Origin: Acidithiobacillus sp.
Lineage (GTDB): Bacteria; Pseudomonadota; Gammaproteobacteria; Acidithiobacillales; Acidithiobacillaceae
Assembly: GCA_027365525.1 (NCBI GenBank)
Contig: DAHXMJ010000020.1
Location: 1 to 53,771, forward strand
Reading direction: 5' to 3'
DNA length: 53,771 bases
The notes under the pieces: model-generated
Databases searched by the model: none
What the model saw: the letters and a program-made list of their open reading frames with translations, nothing else
What the model was told of the DNA's origin: nothing
Shown here: positions 19,014-28,619 of the stretch, piece by piece
Layout: each line of letters starts with the position of its first letter
Numbering within the stretch: position 1 is the first letter of the stretch
Position numbers and translations under genes: made by a program

Positions 19014-19709
19014 TCCGGCACTTACCTGGTCACCGGGGACAGCCCAACAAGAAGAAGGCCCCGCCGCTGCCAATACAGGTTCCCTGCCCATAGGCCGAGG
19101 GCATCAGATTGGCCGATACCTGGCCTCCTCCATCCCTTGCATAATTCCCCCAACAGTACATTGCTGATGGCCCTAGGGGATGTGCACTCCAGATTTTGGT
19201 CTGCAAGGCGGTTCACCGACAGCGGACACCCCCAAACTGGACACCATTCCCTTTGGCTCTTCCGGAACATTCATGGAGTTCAGGTCGATACCCCCATGAG
19301 CCACAGGATTCCGGCAAAAGGTGCACCTGCCATCTCCTGCAGTACTGTGGCACCCACCAAGAACCCGCCAGGAGCCGCTTGAGCCGGATTCTGGCTGTGA
19401 ACCATTGGACCGGCCAATCAGCTGGTGTACCAGCTGCTGACTGCAGGAAAGCTTGATGTGTGCCACCGCCAGCATTGCTATTCCAGGAATTCTGAACAGT
19501 TGTCCTGCCTTCCCGGGCTTTCTGGAGTGGTCGATCCCCTGGGCCACAGGCCATCAAGGCAACCGGAACTGTCACCGCGGCGGAATCCGCGTCATGCGGA
19601 TCACACATGGCCATGCGACGGCCGCCCGCTGTCACAGGAGAAGGACATGGGCCTGGAAAATTGCCTTGCCCCTGTGACTCATGACGGGAACTGTTACGGG
19701 TGGGAAATC
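19014..19709. other. Gene-poor stretch with coding-like debris between waaF and the porin
   Basis: No intact gene can be supported in about 700 bp. On the minus strand two short frames look protein-like: 19280-19405 (hydrophobic, with PFAGILWLMG) and 19030-19161 (YCWGNYARDGGG, then two more cysteines). They are in different frames, so this may be a decayed small secreted or membrane protein gene. No family recognised. Confidence 0.4.
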
Positions 19710-21029
19710 CTAGAAATCATAGGTCAGCATTACGCGGTTATAGATGAAGTAGCCGGTGGGGATATCGCCATGTGCCACTTCTACCCGGTCACGAATGGAC
19801 AGTCCCTTGAAAAAGCCCTGCGGGAAATAGGTCAGATCGCCGTAGATATCGTTGGCGTTGCCGGCACTGTGCAAATGATAGCTGGCATAGGCGGCGATGA
19901 AGAGAAGCTGGTTATCCGCAAAATGCTGGGTCCATTTGACCTTCCAGGCATTGCCACTCCCCATCTCAACCAGACCCCGGATCATGGAAGTCGTGTAGAG
20001 CGGATCTGTGGCATACCCGACCGTATAGGGCGAGACGATGGCTCCCCCTCCAACAGCTCCTGCATGGTATCCAAGCTGGTTATAGGCCCAGCTCAGCTGT
20101 CCCTTGCCGAAAATGGCGCTGGCAGGATCATAGTTGACGCCCAAAACAAGTCCCCATGCCGTGCTGTTGACACCCTGCCCAGGACTGCTATCAATGTTGA
20201 GGTGATTCAGAAGGCTGTTCGCTTCCCATTCACGGCTGACCTGCGCGCCAGCAAAGGGGTCGATGCCGCTTCCCGTCCTGTAGGTATAGCTTGCCTGTCC
20301 ATAGAACATGTTGGCGAAGTGGTAATAATCGTAGTACCACGTTTGGGCACTGATCCCCATATTTTTATAGCTGGTTCCAAACGCCAGGATCCCTTGGGCC
20401 TGTGGAGATGTGTCAGACAGCACCACAGAATTCCCTCCCCACATGTGGTCGCCATTAAAAGTGGAAGGGTAATAAAGATTATCCTTGTCATAATCGCTGG
20501 AAGTACGGCTTTTCCAGCGGGTAATACGCATGCCATAGATGTTCCAGTGGCTGAGCGGGGTCACCTCCGCAAATACCCCCTGGTAGGTGGCCGGAATCAG
20601 GCGGGAGTCCGAGGTATTGACCCATGGGGTGTTGAGAGTCTGGTTGCCTACCCGGACCATAAAAATGCTGGGCATCTGGTACTGGAGATACGCCTGGCCC
20701 AAGGCATTAATAGTAGATCCCTTGCCCATCAGGGTGACATCCGGATTGGTACTGTTCGCACCCAGGCTGTTGGCCGTATAAAAACCAAGATCCGCGCTAA
20801 AACCGCCGATGGGTGCGGTATGCACATTGACATAGCCACCCAGGGAAAATGCGCTGAGATTGGTGGTGTTGTGTCCGAAAAACCGGTTAAAATCATAGGC
20901 CCTGATCTGGCCATCCATCTTGCTGTTCAGCAGAAAATCTTTCAGGGTACCGGCATCGGCTGCACTGCCCGCCCCGGCTATGGCTATGGCTATAGTCACT
21001 CCAAGTACTACGCTGCGCTTCAGCAACAT
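19710..21029 (-). CDS. OprD-family outer-membrane porin
   Basis: The 439-aa precursor has a signal peptide (basic MLLKR, hydrophobic VTIAIAIAGAG, cleavage near SAADA). The body is rich in aromatic and glycine alternation typical of beta-barrels, and it ends in the outer-membrane terminal motif VMLTYDF. Segments such as DGQIRAYDFNRFFG, NQTLNTPWVN and DSRLIPATYQGV are characteristic of OprD-like substrate-specific channels. The substrate is unknown. The ribosome site GAGGAGGATGCCTT is strong, suggesting high expression. It is flanked on both sides by gene-poor DNA. Confidence 0.85.
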   Translation of the reverse strand: MLLKRSVVLGVTIAIAIAGAGSAADAGTLKDFLLNSKMDGQIRAYDFNRFFGHNTTNLSAFSLGGYVNVHTAPIGGFSADLGFYTANSLGANSTNPDVTLMGKGSTINALGQAYLQYQMPSIFMVRVGNQTLNTPWVNTSDSRLIPATYQGVFAEVTPLSHWNIYGMRITRWKSRTSSDYDKDNLYYPSTFNGDHMWGGNSVVLSDTSPQAQGILAFGTSYKNMGISAQTWYYDYYHFANMFYGQASYTYRTGSGIDPFAGAQVSREWEANSLLNHLNIDSSPGQGVNSTAWGLVLGVNYDPASAIFGKGQLSWAYNQLGYHAGAVGGGAIVSPYTVGYATDPLYTTSMIRGLVEMGSGNAWKVKWTQHFADNQLLFIAAYASYHLHSAGNANDIYGDLTYFPQGFFKGLSIRDRVEVAHGDIPTGYFIYNRVMLTYDF

Positions 21030-21746
21030 AAGGCATCCTCCTCTTTGGCATATTTACCACTGATCAAAAAGCTATCAGGACACCATGACATTGGTATGTC
21101 GTTTATATGAATTTTTTGTGACATCGCTATGGCTGTGTCTGCGCAGGCAGACCGCGCGTGCATTTTTTGGCTGCCCGGCCACAATGCAGCCCCCATATTC
21201 CGGCCTGCAACTGCAACACAGGCTATACTGCAAGCCCTGATCAAATCCTCGGGAGGAAACCCCATCTGCAGGACATCCGTTCACGGCAGGCGATTGCTGG
21301 CTCTCCCTCCCAGGGTCTGTGACCTGTTCCGTCATCAGCCGTGTTGCCCTGCGCAACTGTTTCTGCTGAATTTTAGTAGGTGTGGCCGGAAGATGGGTGC
21401 TGAAAGTGGCTATTCCCGCGGCACCTCACACGCCACTTGAGATCTGCTGGACCCGGAGATTACGGCAGGAACTGCACGGCGGGCTTTATCGCCGGAGGAG
21501 CCTGGGCCAGCAGGCTGGGGAAGGCGCTGTGATTTATGGTATCGGCGGCGGCCTTGCCATGCACCAGCACCAGTCACAGGAGCCCAGACGCAGAAATTTT
21601 TGGGTGGGCAACAGGGCGGTGGGAACCGTGCGGACATCACACCTGCAGACGGTCCTAAAATACGATAACCTGACAGCCATGGCACAATTTTCGGTGCCTA
21701 CCATGTGCCCTCCGCCGGAGTCTCCAGGTACTGCACCCATGGAATC
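21030..21746. other. Long divergent intergenic region between porin and metR
   Basis: About 700 bp contain no supported gene. It must hold the promoters of the porin (minus) and metR (plus). The block before the porin is AT-rich. No riboswitch or clear palindrome was identified; open frames here lack ribosome sites. Confidence 0.45.
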
Positions 21747-22709
21747 ATGATCATGCCCATTGATATCCGCCACCTGCGCACCATTGAAGCCGTTGTCCAG
21801 TTTGGGAGCATTGCTGCCGCCGCCCAGCGCCTGCACCTGACCCAGTCGGCACTTTCCCATCAGCTTCGCGGCCTGGAAAATGAATATGGGATCCGGATTT
21901 TTGACCGGGACAGCAGTGGCGGCCCACGTCTGACACCTGCAGGGGAAAAGCTGCTGGGCCTGGCCCGGGAAGTCCTGCCAGCCCTGCGGCGGGCCCAGGA
22001 AGACCTGCACCGGCTGTCCAGGAGTGGAGGGGGGCGCCTGCGCATCGCGGTCGAATGCCATACCTGCTTTGACTGGCTGACGCCTGCCATGAACCGCTTC
22101 CGCACCCAGTGGCCGGAAGTTGAAATGGACATCGTTTCCGGTTTCCAGCAGGACCCGCTGGAGCTTCTGCGCCAGCACCAGGCGGAACTGGCCGTGCTCA
22201 GCGCTCCAGAACTGCTCCCGGCGGAACTGGAACTCCATACCCTTTTCAGCTATGAAGTGGTCGGACTGGTAAATCCGCGCCACCCTCTCTCCAAGAAGGC
22301 CTTTCTTTCGCCAGAGGATTTCCTGGAAGAAACTGTCATTACCTATCCGGTAGAAGAGCAGCGGCTTGATCTTTACCGGGAATTTCTGGCCCCTTCCGGG
22401 ATCCAGCCCTGGCGCCGCAGGGTAGCTGAACTGACGGTGATCATTCTCCAGCTGGTTGCTTCGGGGCAGGGAATTGCGGCACTGCCAGCCTGGGCTGTCG
22501 GCAGCTACGGGGACCGGGGATACGTCCAGGCACTTCCGCTCGGACCGTCCGGCCTCTGGCAGAGTCTCCAGGCCGCAACGCCAAGGGAAAGCTCCAGAAT
22601 GCCCTACCTCCAGGCCTTTCTGGCCGAAATCCGGGCCAGCGCCGGTCTAGAACTGCGCGGGATCCGGGACGGGGGGCCGACAGATGCAAAGCCCGGCCCA
22701 GAAGCGTAA
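21747..22709 (+). CDS. metR: LysR-type regulator, MetR-like
   Basis: The 320-aa protein has an N-terminal winged helix (LRTIEAVVQFGSIAAAAQRLHLTQ, SALSHQ) and an effector domain. It matches MetR closely in RIAVECHTCFDWLTPAM, FSYEVVGLVNPRHPL and QLVASGQGIAALPAWAV. MetR uses homocysteine to control methionine genes. No met gene is adjacent, so its targets are elsewhere or different. ATG 21747 or 21753 could be the start; a longer frame from 21705 is not needed by homology. Confidence 0.82.
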   Translation: MIMPIDIRHLRTIEAVVQFGSIAAAAQRLHLTQSALSHQLRGLENEYGIRIFDRDSSGGPRLTPAGEKLLGLAREVLPALRRAQEDLHRLSRSGGGRLRIAVECHTCFDWLTPAMNRFRTQWPEVEMDIVSGFQQDPLELLRQHQAELAVLSAPELLPAELELHTLFSYEVVGLVNPRHPLSKKAFLSPEDFLEETVITYPVEEQRLDLYREFLAPSGIQPWRRRVAELTVIILQLVASGQGIAALPAWAVGSYGDRGYVQALPLGPSGLWQSLQAATPRESSRMPYLQAFLAEIRASAGLELRGIRDGGPTDAKPGPEA

Positions 22710-22739
22710 GCTGGGAAACCGATCCGCCGGAGAAAAACT

Positions 22740-24143
22740 GTGAACCGCATGGAACTGCAGAATGGCCTCGGGGTGCTGGATTTTGATCCCGATCTTGTCC
22801 GCCACTATGACCAGCCCGGCCCCCGCTATACGTCCTATCCAACGGCTCCCCAGTTTCATGCCGGATTTGGGGAAGATGATCTGCGCAGGGAACTGCAGAC
22901 CAGCAATGAAAGTGCCCGGCCTCTATCTCTCTACTTCCACATCCCCTTCTGTGAGCACCTCTGCTTTTACTGCGCCTGCAACAAGGTGGTAACCCGCCAC
23001 CGGGAATGGGGCACTCCCTATGTGCAACGGCTGGACCGTGAAATGGCACTGGTCCGTCGTGACGTGGATGGCAGCCGTCCGGTTACCCAGATGCACTTTG
23101 GCGGGGGAACCCCCACCTTTCTCCGGACTGCGGACATGACCGCCCTGCTGGAATCCATTTCCCGAAATTTCCACCTCCTTCCCGGAGATGAAGGAGAATA
23201 CGGTATCGAGGTCGACCCCCGCGCAGTGGAACCCGGGATTTTGGCTCTATTGCGCGCCCACGGGTGGAACCGCCTCAGCATGGGCGTACAGGATCTTGAT
23301 CCTGCGGTACAGAAGGCCGTACACCGCGAACAGACCGCTCAGATTTCAGCGGAGGTCATCGCCGAAGCGCGGGGTCTGGGCTTCCATTCCGTAAGTCTGG
23401 ACCTCATCTATGGGCTACCTTTCCAGACACCCGGGAGTTTTTCACGCACCCTGGACACCATTCTGGAATTGCGCCCCAACCGGATTTCACTCTTCAATTA
23501 TGCCCATCTGCCAGAACGGTTTCCTCCGCAACAGCGCATTGCTGCTGCGGACCTCCCAAACCCCACAACAAAACTCCAGATCCTCAGTGAAAGTATCGCC
23601 ACACTCCAGTCGGCAGGCTATATCTATATTGGCATGGACCATTTTGCCCTGCCTGACGACGAACTGGCCGTTGCCCAGCGATCCGGTCAGCTGTACCGGA
23701 ATTTCCAGGGCTATTCCACCCATGCCGGAACCGATCTCCTGGCTTTTGGACTGAGTGCCATTGCCATGGTAGGCCCTACCTACAGCCAGAATCTCAAGGA
23801 TCTGGACAGGTGGGGGGCGGCTATTGATGCGGGTCACCTTCCTCTGGAAAGAGGGCTCCGCCTGAGCGGGGACGATCTTCTTCGCAGGGAAATCATCACG
23901 CGGCTGATCTGCGATTTCTGCCTGGACATTCCCGAAATCGAGAACCGGTTTGGTATCAACTTCAATACCTATTTCGCTGGCAGTCTTTCCACACTCGATA
24001 AACTGGCACACAACGAACTTATTTCCCTGACTCCGGAGACCATCCAGGTCACCCCACGTGGACGCCTGCTTGTCCGCCACGTCTGTATGGCGTTTGACGC
24101 CTACCTGGCAGAACAGTCGACCCGGTTTTCCCGTGTCATCTGA
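22740..24143 (+). CDS. hemN: Oxygen-independent coproporphyrinogen III oxidase HemN
   Basis: The 467-aa radical-SAM enzyme of heme synthesis shows PRYTSYPTAPQF near the N-terminus and the cluster motif CEHLCFYCACNK (CX3CX2CXC). It also has GGGTPTFL, GVQDLDPAVQKAVHR, YGLPFQTP and FNYAHLPERF. It decarboxylates coproporphyrinogen III to protoporphyrinogen IX without oxygen. A GTG at 22740 after CGGAGAAAAACT is used; ATG 22749 is an alternative. The 3' end overlaps the convergent midA by 8 bp. Confidence 0.95.
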   Translation: MNRMELQNGLGVLDFDPDLVRHYDQPGPRYTSYPTAPQFHAGFGEDDLRRELQTSNESARPLSLYFHIPFCEHLCFYCACNKVVTRHREWGTPYVQRLDREMALVRRDVDGSRPVTQMHFGGGTPTFLRTADMTALLESISRNFHLLPGDEGEYGIEVDPRAVEPGILALLRAHGWNRLSMGVQDLDPAVQKAVHREQTAQISAEVIAEARGLGFHSVSLDLIYGLPFQTPGSFSRTLDTILELRPNRISLFNYAHLPERFPPQQRIAAADLPNPTTKLQILSESIATLQSAGYIYIGMDHFALPDDELAVAQRSGQLYRNFQGYSTHAGTDLLAFGLSAIAMVGPTYSQNLKDLDRWGAAIDAGHLPLERGLRLSGDDLLRREIITRLICDFCLDIPEIENRFGINFNTYFAGSLSTLDKLAHNELISLTPETIQVTPRGRLLVRHVCMAFDAYLAEQSTRFSRVI

Positions 24144-25197
24144 CGTCCCCCTTCTCGAGGACAAGAATCTTGAAACTTTCTCCCATCTCTTGGGGCAGGG
24201 TGAGCTGCTTCACCTCATTGTTCAGCGCCATAAGGGCTGAAGGATCACAGCCTGCGGACTGCTCCGCGTAAACTTCGGCCAGGCCATTCTCCACCAGAAA
24301 TTTTGCCATCGGAACGAACAGGGCCGGACGCAGCCCAAAGTCGGGGGCTGCCTGCATCAGGGCACCAAAATCTACATGGGCTGTCAGGTCGCAGAGCCCT
24401 GGCCAGAGAAACGGGCCATCCAGCGCATGGTGCCGGTAGTAGGCGCGAAGCGTTCCCATGGAACGCTGGGGATGATAGTACTCCTGCCCGGCATAGCCAT
24501 AGTCGATCAGGACCAGCGCTCCCCGTTTCAGCGATGCGGCTGCAGATGCAAGCCAGGCTGTAGCCATTGGTCGGATTTCACCACAGTAGGGAAGCTGCCA
24601 CGAGGCTGAGTATGGCTCCAGAACTGCGGCCAGGGCAGGATCAAGGGGAAGCTGCGCCCATCCAAACCCTTCTGGCGCCCCCCGGACACCACGTTCCCAC
24701 CAGTCTCCTCCGGCATCCCGCAGAAATGTCTGGAAAGGAATGGCATCCAGCAGTTCATGGGCAAGAAAAACCCCCTCCCAGTCCCTGGGCCAGGACTGCC
24801 TGTGTGGTACATCCGGGAGCAGCGTCCTCTGCCTCGCCTGAAAATCGGGGCTGCGTTCCAGAAATCCGTAGCTCACCCCAGGGAGCCCGCCGCGAATCTG
24901 CTGCGCGAGGCGCCCACTTCCTGGCCCAATTTCCAGAATCCCATCAGAAAGCCCGACGTACCGCCGCAGAAAGCGGGCAAGAACCTGTCCAAGCACCGAC
25001 CCCATTTCCGGAGCGGTAACAAAGTCTCCACCAGCGCCAAGCCGCTCCTGGCCCGCCATGTAATATCCAAGCCCGGGCGTATAGAGGGCAAGTTCCATGT
25101 ATTCGGAAAAAGCAATGGCACCACCCGCCGACGCAATCCGGTCACGGATCTGTCCACACAGGAGACGGCTGTGGGCCAGGGCATCCGGATCCGGCAC
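24136..25197 (-). CDS. SAM-dependent methyltransferase, MidA/NDUFAF7 family
   Basis: The protein shows the family's IAFSEYMELALYTPGLGYY, GDFVTAPEMGSVLGQVLA, LEIGPGSGRLA (SAM-binding) and AHELLDAIPFQ. In mitochondria NDUFAF7 methylates an arginine of a complex I subunit; the bacterial substrate is not known. The GTG at 25197 is chosen because longer in-frame starts, up to 25386, would overlap the divergent pteridine reductase. The exact start is uncertain. Confidence 0.88.
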   Translation of the reverse strand: MPDPDALAHSRLLCGQIRDRIASAGGAIAFSEYMELALYTPGLGYYMAGQERLGAGGDFVTAPEMGSVLGQVLARFLRRYVGLSDGILEIGPGSGRLAQQIRGGLPGVSYGFLERSPDFQARQRTLLPDVPHRQSWPRDWEGVFLAHELLDAIPFQTFLRDAGGDWWERGVRGAPEGFGWAQLPLDPALAAVLEPYSASWQLPYCGEIRPMATAWLASAAASLKRGALVLIDYGYAGQEYYHPQRSMGTLRAYYRHHALDGPFLWPGLCDLTAHVDFGALMQAAPDFGLRPALFVPMAKFLVENGLAEVYAEQSAGCDPSALMALNNEVKQLTLPQEMGESFKILVLEKGDVR

Positions 25198-25272
25198 GGG
25201 CAGGCGAACCTTGCCACCTGACGGGGGATGGTTTACAAAACATGGACCTCCGCCATTCACGGGGATTCTCCC

Positions 25273-26013
25273 TTGCCTGAACCTGCCAAAATTGTGCTGA
25301 TCACTGGAGCCGCCCGGCGGGTAGGCTCGGAAATTGCCCGCCAGGTAGCGGGGCGGGGCGCCAAGATAGCGCTGCATTATAGGCACTCTGGCGCCGAGGC
25401 GGAAAGTCTGGCCAGGGATCTGCGGGAACTGTACGGCACGGAAGTGTTAACTCTTGGAGGGGACCTCCGGGATCCTGCGGTACCCGGCCACCTGGTAGCC
25501 CAGATTCTTGAGCAGTTTGGCGGACTGGATGGCATTGTCCACAATGCCTCCCTCTACCAGTCCACCCCCCTGTCGGAAATCACGCCCAGGACCTGGGAGA
25601 ACATGGAGGGAATCCATGTGCACGCCCCGTTCTATCTGGCCCAGGCCGCAGAAATGGTCCTGCGCAGCCGGAAAGGAGCTATTGTCCATATCGCCGACAT
25701 CTACGCGGAACGCCCGCTTCGCAACTATCTCCCCTACAGCGTCAGCAAGGCGGCCCTGATTGCCCTGACACGGGCACTGGCAAAGGAGATGGCTCCTGAG
25801 GTCCGGGTGAACAGCATTTCTCCAGGGGTCATCCTCTGGGCAGAAACCGACCTTCCAGCTGAAGGAGACCGGCAGAGCATTCTTGACCGGACTGCACTGA
25901 AGCGGAGTGGCGAGCCTGCAGATATTGCCAGCATGGTCTGCACCCTGCTGTTCGATGCACCGTACCTGACCGGCCAGAATATCGTCGTTGATGGCGGCCG
26001 CATGTTATACTGA
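25273..26013 (+). CDS. folM: Pteridine reductase / FolM-like short-chain dehydrogenase
   Basis: This Rossmann-fold SDR of about 246 aa has VLITGAARRVGSEIA (NADPH site), HNASLYQSTPLSEIT, the catalytic Tyr-Lys in YSVSKAAL, and a C-terminal GQNIVVDGG. The DIYAERPLRNY segment before the active Tyr is characteristic of pteridine reductases, which reduce dihydropterins or dihydrofolate. A TTG at 25273 with GGGGA upstream is favoured over an in-frame ATG at 25228 that has poor spacing. folB and folK lie 2.5 kb away, fitting a pterin role. Confidence 0.8.
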   Translation: MPEPAKIVLITGAARRVGSEIARQVAGRGAKIALHYRHSGAEAESLARDLRELYGTEVLTLGGDLRDPAVPGHLVAQILEQFGGLDGIVHNASLYQSTPLSEITPRTWENMEGIHVHAPFYLAQAAEMVLRSRKGAIVHIADIYAERPLRNYLPYSVSKAALIALTRALAKEMAPEVRVNSISPGVILWAETDLPAEGDRQSILDRTALKRSGEPADIASMVCTLLFDAPYLTGQNIVVDGGRMLY

Positions 26014-26018
26014 TCCTC

Positions 26019-26399
26019 ATGGACAAAATCCGTACTCCGGTCAGGTTTTATAGTGAAGAAGAGCTGGATGCCCTGGACGATCGGGATCCGGTGCTGGCCG
26101 CAAAAATCGCCCATGCCCAAGCCATGGCCAGGCGTGCCATCGGACGGAAGAAAGAATTTGGCCCCCAGGATCCTCTCCCGGAACCTGCCGCCGTAGCCGA
26201 GGCTATCGGAACCGTACGCCGGATCCTCAGCCGGGATGGGGGTGACATCGAGATGGTAGGCATAGAGGGCCGGAATATCCAAGTCCGCATGAAGGGTGCC
26301 TGCGCAGGCTGTCCAAATGCCGTTCTCGATCTCCAGCAGGTGGTGGAGAAAATCGTCGGTGCCGTCCCGGGAGTCGCGAGCGTGAGCAACACGTTTTGA
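26019..26399 (+). CDS. NifU-like (Nfu) iron-sulfur scaffold protein
   Basis: The 126-aa protein has a C-terminal NifU-like domain from about residue 58: [15 protein letters not shown], then CAGCPNA with the CxxC that holds a 4Fe-4S cluster, then VPGVASV. The N-terminal half is unrelated and may be a targeting or adaptor region. It overlaps rimO, a 4Fe-4S enzyme, by four bases (TTGA), which suggests it helps supply clusters to RimO (inference). Confidence 0.85.
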   Translation: MDKIRTPVRFYSEEELDALDDRDPVLAAKIAHAQAMARRAIGRKKEFGPQDPLPEPAAVAEAIGTVRRILSRDGGDIEMVGIEGRNIQVRMKGACAGCPNAVLDLQQVVEKIVGAVPGVASVSNTF

Positions 26400-27742
26400 G
26401 CGCCCAGGGAAAAAACCGCCCGCCCACCGTGGGCTTTGTCAGCCTGGGCTGCCCCAAGGCCACATCGGACACGGAACGCATGCTTACCCAGCTTCGCGCG
26501 GAAGGGTATGTTTTTGTCGGAGACTACGCCGAGGCTGACCTGGTGGTGGTAAACACCTGTGGCTTCATTGATGCGGCTGTGGAAGAGTCTCTGGATGCCA
26601 TTGCCGAAGCCTTGGACGAAAACGGGAAAGTTGTGGTCACCGGCTGCCTGGGAGCCAGGGAAGGCGGGGACTTCATCCGCTTACTCCAGCCAAAAGTTCT
26701 GGCCGTTACCGGGCCCAACCAGAATGCCGCACTTCTGGAAGCGGTCCATGCGTCGCTCCCTCCTGTCCACGATCCCCATATGGACCTGGTCCCTCCGCAG
26801 GGGCTCCGGCTGACCCCTCCCCACTACGCCTACCTCAAGATCTCCGAAGGGTGCAACCAGTCCTGCAGTTTCTGCGTTATCCCAGACATGCGTGGCAGGC
26901 TGCAGAGCCGCAGCCCGGACGCCATTCTCCAGGAAGCCGAAGCCCTTGTGGCTGGCGGCTGCCGGGAGCTGCTGGTCATCTCGCAGGATACTGGCGCCTA
27001 CGGGGTGGATCAGCGGTACCGTACGGGCTTTTACCGGGGTCGCCCCATCAGGACGCGCATCACCGACCTCTGCATGGCCCTTGGCAGTCTGGGTGCCTGG
27101 ATCAGGCTCCACTACATCTACCCCTACCCCCATGTGGATGACCTGATACCGCTGATGGCCGAAGGAAGGATTCTCCCCTATCTCGATATTCCCCTGCAGC
27201 ATGGCAGCGCCAAGATTCTCAAGGCGATGCGACGCCCTGCTGCCACGGAGAAAACTCTTGAGCGCCTGTTGGCCTGGCGGCGCGCGGTGCCAGGGCTGGT
27301 CCTACGCAGCACGTTCATTGTCGGTTTTCCTGGGGAAACCGATGCTGATTTCCGTGATCTCCTGGATTTTCTGCGCGCGGCTGAACTAGATCGCGTAGGG
27401 TGCTTTGCCTATTCCGCGGTCGAGGGCGCCGAAGCCAACAGCCTTCCCAACCCCGTTTCCGAAGAGGTGAAGGAAGAACGGCGGGCGCAGCTAATGGCCC
27501 TGCAGGCGGAGATCAGTGCAGACAGGCTCGCGCGCCGGAAGGGAAAGGAAGAGGTCGTCATTGTTGATGCTGTCGAAAATGGCACCCTTTTTACGCGGTC
27601 TGCTGCCGAGGCGCCGGAAATCGATGGCTGGATCCTGGTTCCGGCGGCCCCGGGAATCCAGCCGGGGCAACGTCTCAAGGTGCAGATAACGGGCACCGCT
27701 GAGCACGATCTGACTGGCAAAATTCTGGCTGCCAAGGCCTGA
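26396..27742 (+). CDS. rimO: Ribosomal protein uS12 methylthiotransferase RimO
   Basis: The 448-aa protein has three parts. An N-terminal UPF0004 domain ([37 protein letters not shown]) provides the first cluster cysteines. A radical-SAM core carries [13 protein letters not shown] (CX3CX2C). A C-terminal TRAM-like domain follows. It adds a methylthio group to an Asp of ribosomal protein S12. The CPK and CLG contexts favour RimO over MiaB. TTG at 26396 overlaps the nfu stop. Confidence 0.94.
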   Translation: MSAQGKNRPPTVGFVSLGCPKATSDTERMLTQLRAEGYVFVGDYAEADLVVVNTCGFIDAAVEESLDAIAEALDENGKVVVTGCLGAREGGDFIRLLQPKVLAVTGPNQNAALLEAVHASLPPVHDPHMDLVPPQGLRLTPPHYAYLKISEGCNQSCSFCVIPDMRGRLQSRSPDAILQEAEALVAGGCRELLVISQDTGAYGVDQRYRTGFYRGRPIRTRITDLCMALGSLGAWIRLHYIYPYPHVDDLIPLMAEGRILPYLDIPLQHGSAKILKAMRRPAATEKTLERLLAWRRAVPGLVLRSTFIVGFPGETDADFRDLLDFLRAAELDRVGCFAYSAVEGAEANSLPNPVSEEVKEERRAQLMALQAEISADRLARRKGKEEVVIVDAVENGTLFTRSAAEAPEIDGWILVPAAPGIQPGQRLKVQITGTAEHDLTGKILAAKA

Positions 27743-28163
27743 GTTCTGCGGGCTTCTGGCAGGAAACCCACAGTTCGGACAGGCTCTTCCCGCCCTGCGG
27801 CATCAGACCCGGTGCCAGCTCTGCGAGACCAGCCAGCCAGTAAGGCTCCAGGGCCTGACGGTGCCACGCGCCGCTGGCCTCGTGGAAAAGAATATCCAGA
27901 TCAAGAGGTACCCGCGATTCCGTGCGGCTTCCCCCATCGTACTCCAACTGCCTGCACCACTTCTGGAGCTCTGCGAGGCCACCCCCATCATGGAAAGCAC
28001 AGACCCAGTTGGCATATGCCCCGCCACGGCCCTGCACATCCGCCCCCCGCCAGGGACGGGCCAGCTCAAGAGGGTGAAACCGGGAACAAAGGACCCCCAC
28101 AGCCCAAGGCAGAAGCAAATCTGCCCTGTCATTGCTCCCCAGACCCAGAAACACCCTGCCCAT
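27675..28163 (-). CDS. folK: HPPK-like protein (FolK family, divergent)
   Basis: The 162-aa protein starts with RVFLGLGSN and contains [17 protein letters not shown] and [11 protein letters not shown], the framework of 6-hydroxymethyl-dihydropterin pyrophosphokinase. The Mg-binding DLD is kept. The usual WGPRT before it reads ESRVP, and the PHxxxxxRxFVL segment after it is shortened, removing the usual His/Arg pair. It may be a divergent but active enzyme or a relic. It follows folB by 8 bp, and its 3' end overlaps rimO by about 68 bp on the opposite strand. Confidence 0.75.
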   Translation of the reverse strand: MGRVFLGLGSNDRADLLLPWAVGVLCSRFHPLELARPWRGADVQGRGGAYANWVCAFHDGGGLAELQKWCRQLEYDGGSRTESRVPLDLDILFHEASGAWHRQALEPYWLAGLAELAPGLMPQGGKSLSELWVSCQKPAELRPWQPEFCQSDRAQRCPLSAP

Positions 28164-28171
28164 GCAAGAAA

Positions 28172-28531
28172 TCAGGTGGCCGGAGTACCGCGCTGGATCC
28201 GCACCCCCACATCACGGGTTCCCCGCACGGCTGCAGGCTTGTGGACGGTGACCTGCACCCAGGAAGCCCCAAATTCGTCCAGCACAATGCGGGCGATTGC
28301 TTCTGCCAGGGTTTCTACCAGTTCTGTCTCGGAAGACTCTACATGTTCAACAAGACGCTGGCAGACACTCTGGTAGTTGATGGTAGATTCCACCCGGTCC
28401 GTCCGGGCAGCGCGGGCCGCATCCCCCGCAATTTCAAGATCCACCAGGACCGTCTGCCGGACCTGCCGTTCCCAGTCATAAATTCCAATACGGGTATCGA
28501 TCTTCAGTTCTCTGACAAACAGGATATCCAT
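28172..28531 (-). CDS. folB: Dihydroneopterin aldolase FolB
   Basis: The 119-aa protein has the small tunnelling-fold signature: IDTRIGIYDWERQVRQTV, NYQSVCQRLVEHVE, LVETLAEAIARIV and VTVHKPAAVRG, including the catalytic Glu (LVETLAE) and Lys (HKPAA). It cleaves dihydroneopterin in folate synthesis. ATG 28531 (MDILFVREL) is chosen; the open frame upstream overlaps the divergent plsY promoter. Co-directional with folK. Confidence 0.92.
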   Translation of the reverse strand: MDILFVRELKIDTRIGIYDWERQVRQTVLVDLEIAGDAARAARTDRVESTINYQSVCQRLVEHVESSETELVETLAEAIARIVLDEFGASWVQVTVHKPAAVRGTRDVGVRIQRGTPAT

Positions 28532-28619
28532 GCGCCAGCAAGCTCCAGTACAGTCGTGGACCGTCTTTTCTCGATCCGGGAATGCGCTATGATACCTTTT
28601 TGTCTGACTGCTGGCATTT

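Noticed and set aside
19425-21110. 561-aa open frame on the plus strand
   Set aside because: It is antisense to the OprD-like porin, which has a signal peptide, barrel-type composition and a strong ribosome site; the plus frame has none.
24136-25386. 416-aa long form of the MidA-like gene
   Set aside because: The first 63 residues overlap the divergent pteridine reductase and do not resemble the family.
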